Source: Nocardiopsis eucommiae
Lineage (GTDB): Bacteria > Actinomycetota > Actinomycetes > Streptosporangiales > Streptosporangiaceae
Direction of reading: 5' to 3'
Length of the DNA stretch: 64,000 nt
Assembly (NCBI GenBank): GCA_018388625.1
Contig: CP074402.1
Location: 682,001-746,000 of the forward strand
Position 1 is the first letter of the stretch. Each line of letters starts with the position of its first letter. This document shows positions 58,823-64,000 of the stretch, piece by piece. The notes beneath the pieces are model-generated. The model worked only from the letters and a program-made list of their open reading frames with translations. It was not told the origin of the DNA and did no database searches. A program made the translations under genes and the position numbers.

Positions 58823-58969
58823 GGGGTGTCCCCGGGGTGCGGAGCTCCTCGGTCGGGTTCGTATTGTTGCTGATCACTGATCCGGCCGTTGTGGTTTGTG
58901 GCACATCGTGGGGTTAGGGTGCGTGGAGTCACCCCCTGTCGCGTTCACCCGCCGAAGGACCCCCGCCCC

Positions 58970-59672
58970 ATGATCAAGGTGCTGCTAGTAGAGGACGACG
59001 TGCGCCTCGCCGACGCCCTCGCCGGCGCGCTGGAGACGTACGGCTACGAGGTCGACCAGGTGAGGACCGCGGGGGCGCCCTGAGCGCGCCCCCGCGGACA
59101 TCGTCCTGCTCGACCTCGGCCTGCCCGACATGGACGGAGTGGAACTGTGCCAGCGCATCCGTGAGCGGCCGGACTTCGGGGACACCGCGATCATCATGGT
59201 CACCGCCCGCCGACAGCAGCGCGAACGGATCCTCGGACTGCGCTCCGGCGCGGACGACTACGTGGTGAAGCCGTTGGCCATAGAGGAGCTGTGCGCCCGG
59301 ATGGAGGCGGTCCTGCGCCGTACCGGCGGTCGGGTCGGCACGGTCCTGGAGACCGGGCCGCTGCGGGTGGACCTGTCCACCCGCACCGTCGAGTGTTCCG
59401 GCCGCCCCGTGGAGCTGACCCGGAAGGAGTTCGACCTCCTCGTCGTCCTGCTGAGGGAGTCGGGCGGGGTGGTCTCCCGGGAGCACCTCCTGCTCCGGGT
59501 CTGGCAGACCGCCTGGCCGGGCACCCTGCGCACCCTCGAAGTGCACATCGGCACGCTCCGGTCGAAGCTGGGTTCGCCCGGGTTGATCCGGACGGTGCGC
59601 GGGGTCGGCTACCAGCTCGTGACCAGCGAGTACACGGCCGCCGGGGCCACCGCGGCCCCGGCCTCCCGGTGA
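58970..59672 (+). CDS. OmpR/PhoB-type response regulator (two missing bases)
   Basis: The repaired product is about 234 residues. The receiver domain has the acidic pair VLLVEDDVRLA (about 4-14), phospho-Asp in DIVLLDLGLPDMDG, TARRQQ and the Lys of DDYVVKPLA. It is followed by a winged-helix DNA-binding domain (ECSGRPVELTRKEFDLL, RTLEVHIGTLRSKLG, TVRGVGYQL). Two missing bases, one in the G run near 59067 and one in the C run near 59087, are needed to read through APPADIVLL. The histidine kinase gene follows 67 bp later. Confidence 0.88.
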
Positions 59673-59739
59673 GGGGGCGGCTCTGGCGCGGGTCGGGGCC
59701 TCGCGTCACGGGGGTCCCGCGCGCGAGAGGGGCACGTTG

Positions 59740-61211
59740 ATGCACCGGCGTGTGGTCACCGTCTACGTCTCCCTGCTGGTGGTCGCCTGCCTGGCGCTGG
59801 CCTTCCCCCTGTGCGGGAACATCGCCGCCCGGGGCACCTCCGACATGGTCCTCGACCGGATCAACGACACCGCCCGGTTCGCCGGACTGGCCGAGCCCGG
59901 GGTGCTGTCGGGGTCGGAGGGGCCCTGTCCGGTCTGGTCAGCGAGCTCACGGTCTACGAGCAGGTGTACGGGATCACCGCCGTCGTGGTGGACCGGGACG
60001 GTCGGGTGGTGGCCGCCTCTCGGCCCGGCCTCACCCTGGAGGACCTGGATCCCCAGGGCCGGTCCGACAGCGAGGAGCCGCTGACGGGGCCGGTGCGCGG
60101 CGCGCTGGCGGGCAACCGCAGGGCGGCGGACAGCGTGGTCTGGCCGTGGCAGGACGGGCCACTGGTGGTCGCGGAGCCCATCGGCAGCTCGGGTGAGGTG
60201 GTCGGGGCGGCCGTCACCGCCTCACCGACCGGAGCGCTGCGCCGCGCCACCCTCGGACAGTGGGTCGTGGCGTGGCTGGTGGTGACCGCCCTGATGGTGG
60301 CGGGCATCGCCGTGGCCGGTCCGCTCACCCGGTGGATCCTGCGGCCCATCGACGACCTGGCCCAGGCCACCCGGGCCGTGAGCGGGGGCAGCCTGGACAC
60401 GCGGGTGCGGACGGCGGCCGGGCCCGAGGAGCTCCGCAGGCTGGGGGAGTCCTTCAACCAGATGGCCGACACCATCACCTCCATGCTGGAGAGCCAGCGC
60501 ACCTTCGTGGCCTACGCGGGACACCAGGTGCGCAATCCTTTGGCGGCGCTGCGCCTGCGGGTGGGGGACTGGCCCGGCACCTGGGCGACGAGGGGCTGCG
60601 GGAGCACGGGCTGGCACTGGACGAGGTGGACCGGCTCACCCGGATCTGCGACAGCCTGCTCACCCTGGCGCAGGCCGAGGACGCCGAGCACTCCATGGTG
60701 TGGGAGGACGCCAGGGAGGTGGCGGAGCTGAGGGTGGCCGCGTGGGGCCCCATCGCCGACCGCGCGGGTGCCGTGCTGACGTGCTCGGGTGAGGAGTCCG
60801 CCCTGGTGCGGTGCGTGGAGGGGACACTGGACCAGGCCCTCGATGCCCTCATCGACAACGCGCTCAAGTTCGGCGGCGCGGGGTGTGGATCACCGTCCAC
60901 GTGGGCGCGCCGGTGGGGGAGGGCGACGGCGGGCACCTGGACGTGCACGTGGTGGACGACGGTCCGGGGCTCCCCGACGACCAGCTCGACCAGGCCACAC
61001 GGGCGTTCTGGCGTGACGGCGGTGGGGGAGGGGGATCCGGGCTGGGGCTGTCCATCGTGGTCACGCTCCTGGAGCTTCAGGGGCGAGCCTGTCCCTGTCC
61101 TCCCGGGAGCCGCACGGGATCGACGCCCGCCTGCGGTTCCGCCTGGCCGCACACGCCGAGGACGGGGCCGACGCCGAGTCCGAGTCCGTGGGGGCCCCGG
61201 AGAGCGCCTGA
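59740..61211 (+). CDS. Sensor histidine kinase (four frameshifts)
   Basis: The repaired product is about 491 residues. It has TM1 (about 6-24), an extracytoplasmic domain of ~150 residues, TM2 (about 190-210) and a HAMP domain (RPIDDLAQATRAVSGGSLDTRV). The HisKA box reads YAGHQVRNPLAALRLRV (His for the usual SHELRTPL). The HATPase domain has the N-box LIDNALKFG, G1 DDGPGLPDD and G2 GSGLGLSIV. Missing G residues near 59921, 60565, 60882 and 61082 split it. ATG 59740 is chosen. It pairs with the upstream response regulator; the signal is unknown. Confidence 0.85.
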
Positions 61212-61361
61212 GCGGTGTTCCGAGAGGGATCCGGGGCGACGGACGGGCGCGGTCCGCCGGGGGATCCGGCCGGCGAGCGCCTGGCGCCGTCGGCGCCGTT
61301 GGTCTCCGGCGGTGACGTCCCGGGGCGGCGTGGTGGCCGGGGATCGGCGGGTCGCACTCCG

Positions 61362-61931
61362 TCACTCCTCGCGACGGCACCCCCGGAGGAGGATCGCGAC
61401 CATGCGCTTGGCGTCGGCCTGGTCGTAGTCGGGGCCGGTGATGCAGAGGTTTCCGATGGCGCGCATCAGCGTGTAGGCGCCGATGTCGGGGCCGAGTTCG
61501 TCGTGGGCGACGCAGGCGTCGAGCAGCGTGGCGCAGGCCGGGAGGAGGGTGTCGAGCATGAGGGCGTGGAGGTTTTCCATCCCCGGGTCACCGGACCCCA
61601 GCGCGGCGCCGAGGCCGTGCTTGGTCACCAGGAAATCCACGAACGCGTCCACCCAGTGCGTCAGGGCGGTGAACGGAGAGGCGGATTCCGCCAGGAGTCG
61701 GGGCGCGAGCGCGGCGCAGGTGTCGATCTGGTGCCGGTAGACGGCGGTGACCAGGTCCGCCCGGGTCGGGAAGTTCCGGTAGATCGTGCCGACGCCGACG
61801 CCCGCGCGCGCGGCGATGTCGCGGATGGGGGCCTGGACGCCCTGGTCCACGAAGGCCGCCGCCGCGGCGTCCAGCACGGCGTCGCGCGTGCGTCGCGCCT
61901 GTGCCTGGCGTACTCCGACGGGTTCCGACAC
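61362..61931 (-). CDS. TetR-family transcriptional regulator
   Basis: The 189-residue protein has an N-terminal HTH (about 10-55: AAFVDQGVQAPIRDIAARAGVGVGTIYRNFPTR) and the TetR C-terminal domain with DAFVDFLVTKHG. GTG 61931 is preceded by GGGAGGG; an upstream ATG at 61991 would run through the operator sites and is rejected. It is divergent from an alpha/beta hydrolase and should control both through the sites at 61948-61989. Confidence 0.9.
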   Translation of the reverse strand: MSEPVGVRQAQARRTRDAVLDAAAAAFVDQGVQAPIRDIAARAGVGVGTIYRNFPTRADLVTAVYRHQIDTCAALAPRLLAESASPFTALTHWVDAFVDFLVTKHGLGAALGSGDPGMENLHALMLDTLLPACATLLDACVAHDELGPDIGAYTLMRAIGNLCITGPDYDQADAKRMVAILLRGCRREE

Positions 61932-61947
61932 GGGCCCTCCCTTGTTC

Positions 61948-61989
61948 GCGGAACAGTGTTCCGCTAAATTGGCGGAACGGTGCTCCGCC
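61948..61989. promoter_or_regulatory. Tandem palindromic operators for the TetR regulator
   Basis: GCGGAACAGTGTTCCGC (61948-61964) is a 7+3+7 perfect palindrome. A second copy, GGCGGAACGGTGCTCCGCC (61971-61989), has one mismatch per arm and is offset by about 24 bases. The inner arms also pair with each other (GTTCCGC with GCGGAAC). It lies between the TetR and hydrolase starts. Confidence 0.72.
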
Positions 61990-62032
61990 AAAGTATGGCA
62001 GAGCGGCCCCGGGAAGAAAGCACAGGTGACCC

Positions 62033-62941
62033 ATGCCCTCTCGCCACTCCGACCAGCGCGTCGTCGCGGTCAAGCCCGTCGTCGTCCCCGCGCCCGGCCG
62101 CGACGTCGAACTCCGGGTGAAGGTCACCGCTCCCGTGTCGGGCCGGGACCTTCCCGTCATCGTGTTCTCCCACGGCAACGCGTGGTCCATGGACGGATAC
62201 GGGCCCCTCGTCGACCGGTGGGCGGCCGCCGGATTCGTCGTCGTGCAGCCCACCCACCCGGACTCCCGCCGCAACGAGCTCACTTGGGAGGACCCGCGCT
62301 TCCCCACGATCTGGCGCGTGCGGATCGCGGACCTGCACGCGGTCGTCGACGGTCTCGGTGACCTCCTTCGCCAGGCGGGTGATCTGGAGGACCGCGCCGA
62401 CCGGGACCGCGTCGCCGTCGTCGGCCACTCCTGGGGTGCCCAGAGCGCCGGTGCGCTCCTCGGCGCGCGGGTGCTCGACGTCGACGGCACCCCCGGGGAG
62501 GACTTCTCCCATGCCGCAGTCTCGGCCGGCGCGCTCATCGCCGCGACAGGGACGGGAGACACCCTCACCCCGTTCGCCCTCGAACACCTTCCGTTCATGA
62601 GGCCGGACTACTCCACGATGACCGCTCCGACCCTGGTCGTGGCGGGCGGCCGGGACGATTCCCCGCTCTCCACCCGGGGGCCGGAGTGGTTCACGGACGC
62701 CTACCACCTCAGCCCCGCCCCGAAGAGCCTGCTCGACATCCCCGAGGGCGAGCACACCCTGGGTGGTCTCGCCGGTGAGGCGGTCGCGGAGACCACCGAC
62801 GAGGACCCCGACCGCGTCGCCCTCGTCGCCGACGTCGTCTCGGCCTACCTCCACCACGCCCTCAGGCTCGACGACGCCGCTTGGACCGCGCTCAACGACG
62901 CGGCCGAAGGCGACGGCACGTGGGACATCACCAGCAAGTGA
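62033..62941 (+). CDS. Alpha/beta hydrolase (dienelactone hydrolase / chlorophyllase-like)
   Basis: The 302-residue protein has an oxyanion-type VIVFSHGNAWS near residue 40. The nucleophile elbow VVGHSWGAQS (Ser at about 138) and the acidic residue in VVAGGRDDSPLS follow. The catalytic His is in EGEHTLGGLAGE. No signal peptide. Its start lies 44 bases past the second TetR operator, so it is probably induced by the TetR ligand and may hydrolyse an ester xenobiotic (inference). Confidence 0.88.
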   Translation: MPSRHSDQRVVAVKPVVVPAPGRDVELRVKVTAPVSGRDLPVIVFSHGNAWSMDGYGPLVDRWAAAGFVVVQPTHPDSRRNELTWEDPRFPTIWRVRIADLHAVVDGLGDLLRQAGDLEDRADRDRVAVVGHSWGAQSAGALLGARVLDVDGTPGEDFSHAAVSAGALIAATGTGDTLTPFALEHLPFMRPDYSTMTAPTLVVAGGRDDSPLSTRGPEWFTDAYHLSPAPKSLLDIPEGEHTLGGLAGEAVAETTDEDPDRVALVADVVSAYLHHALRLDDAAWTALNDAAEGDGTWDITSK

Positions 62942-63028
62942 ACCCGACGGCCCGCCGCGGCGCCGGACCGGGCGCACGCGGTGGCGGCGTGGTCTCCGTG
63001 TGGGACGTCCGAGGGCCGGGACGGAGCC

Positions 63029-64000
63029 TCAGGGGCCGAGGACCGGGGTCGAGGCCTCGGACGGCACCGCGGCCTCGGGCGGCGGGCGGTCGTTGGCGTA
63101 CTTGACCGACCGGTAGTAGTCGACCGCGCCCGGGTGCAGGGGCACCGGCAGGGTCGAGATCGCCGAGCGCGGGTGCAGGTGCAGCGCCACCGGGTGGATC
63201 TCGACCAGGTCCGCCTGGAACTCGAAGAGCAACCGCGTGAACTCCTCGGCCTGGTGGTCGGGCATCGCGGAGTTCACCACCAGCAGGCTCGGCACCCCGA
63301 TCGTCCGCACCGCCGGAACGTCCGCGTAGGTCCCGGCGGGGACCGGCAGCTCCGTGAAGTACTCCCCGTACCGCTCGGTCAGGGCCGGGACCTGGTCGGC
63401 CAGGTCCAGCAGGCGCACCGGAACCCGCTCCGCGAGGTCCCCGACCGCCTGGGTCGGTATCCCGCCGGACCAGAAGAACGCGTCCACCCGGCCCTCCTCC
63501 AGCGCCCGCGCCGAGTCACCTATGGACAGCTGGAGCCGCTCCACCTCACCGGCCGCGCCGGGGCGCTTCCCCTCGGCCACCGCTGTCAGACCGGACAGGT
63601 CCAGGAGCCGGTCCGCCATCATCTCGGTGCCCGAACCGGCCGAACCCACCGACACCGTCCCCCCGGCCAGATCAGCGATCGCGTTCACCGGGGAATCCGC
63701 GCGAACCACCACGTGCGTGTGGTTGTCATACAGGCGGGCGATGGCGGAGATCGGCAGCGGCTCCTCGAAGGGCTCCTCGCCGTCCACGGCCAGCGCGGCC
63801 ACGTCGGAGAGGGTGAACGCCACGTCCAGCGAGCCGTCCGCGACGAGCAGGTTGTTCTCCACGCTCGCGGCGGTCGTCAACGCGGTGATCCAGGTGTCCT
63901 GCCGGGAGGCGGTGACCTCAGCCAGTCCGCTGCCGTACACGTGGTAGACCCCGCCCGCGCCGCCGGTTCCGACGGAGAGCCGCAGCGGGGCCGGGTGCAG
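63029..64000 (-). CDS. TAXI-family TRAP transporter solute-binding protein (5' end outside window)
   Basis: The visible 323 residues lack the N-terminus and signal peptide. TAXI proteins are periplasmic or lipoprotein receptors for TRAP-type carboxylate uptake. The pattern SVGTGGAGGVYHVYGSGLA near the window end is the TAXI signature. ATAASVENN-like and DVAFTLSDVAALAV segments, GTVSVGSAGSGTEMMA and VDAFFWSGGIPTQAV follow. The TRAP permease genes are expected upstream, beyond the window. Confidence 0.82.
   Translation of the reverse strand: MHPAPLRLSVGTGGAGGVYHVYGSGLAEVTASRQDTWITALTTAASVENNLLVADGSLDVAFTLSDVAALAVDGEEPFEEPLPISAIARLYDNHTHVVVRADSPVNAIADLAGGTVSVGSAGSGTEMMADRLLDLSGLTAVAEGKRPGAAGEVERLQLSIGDSARALEEGRVDAFFWSGGIPTQAVGDLAERVPVRLLDLADQVPALTERYGEYFTELPVPAGTYADVPAVRTIGVPSLLVVNSAMPDHQAEEFTRLLFEFQADLVEIHPVALHLHPRSAISTLPVPLHPGAVDYYRSVKYANDRPPPEAAVPSEASTPVLGP

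Overview
The window is very GC-rich DNA from an actinomycete. Supporting signs are many GTG starts, Tat components, an HrcA/CIRCE-controlled groES-groEL1 pair with a His-ending GroEL tail, a ShbA-type sigma factor, GuaB3, and the alr-tsaE-tsaB-rimI-tsaD block. A Nocardiopsis-like member of the Nocardiopsaceae fits best, but that placement is an inference from gene content only. No tRNA, rRNA, CRISPR array, insertion sequence or prophage was seen.

Layout. 0-14 kb is mostly housekeeping: tatB, a cold-shock protein, protein O-mannosyltransferase, rsmI, an AIM24-family protein, a fused secDF, metG, tatD and rsgA, then an MHYT membrane sensor and a TetR regulator. 14.9-15.9 kb carries a beta-carbonic anhydrase with a Tat-type leader and a small unknown gene. 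16-25 kb, on the minus strand, is one tightly coupled operon: inositol-3-phosphate synthase, a UbiA-type prenyltransferase (EboC-like), a TIM-barrel isomerase, EboA, a TatD-like EboB, EboE, an alkaline-phosphatase-superfamily EboF and a second TIM-barrel isomerase. It is an actinobacterial version of the ebo metabolite-traffic cluster with a different cyclase. 25-32 kb is a sugar region: a secreted protein of about 1450 residues joining ThuA, sugar-dehydrogenase-like, PKD, CBM, Ig-like and 3-keto-disaccharide-hydrolase-like domains, then a Gfo/Idh/MocA oxidoreductase divergent from a ROK repressor, with a palindromic operator candidate between them.

32.3-35.3 kb, minus strand, is an accessory operon: a 308-residue protein with a nuclease-toxin-like C-terminus and locally AT-richer DNA lies between two paralogous genes whose products end in a WVPESHWWWR(A/V)PTR segment. 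Two further small genes follow, and the last also carries the HWWWRAP motif. This looks like an undescribed toxin-immunity type system. 36.3-40.2 kb is alr and the t6A (tsa) operon. 40.3-48.1 kb holds a quinone-oxidoreductase-like protein, a WXG100-like small protein with an 817-residue partner, a 708-residue coiled-coil protein and a THUMP-like methyltransferase. 48.2-56 kb has groES-groEL, shbA, an Lrp regulator divergent from azlCD, guaB and guaB3. 56-64 kb has a lytic transglycosylase, glpD, a two-component system, a TetR/hydrolase divergent pair with tandem operators, and a TAXI-family binding protein cut by the window end.

Quality warning. Seventeen genes that are clearly single proteins by homology are broken by about 28 one-base frameshifts. 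Almost all sit in G or C runs and are repaired by adding one base. This is best read as systematic homopolymer under-calling in the assembly, not gene decay. Coordinates for those genes span the whole repaired gene and the frameshift sites are named in each entry.
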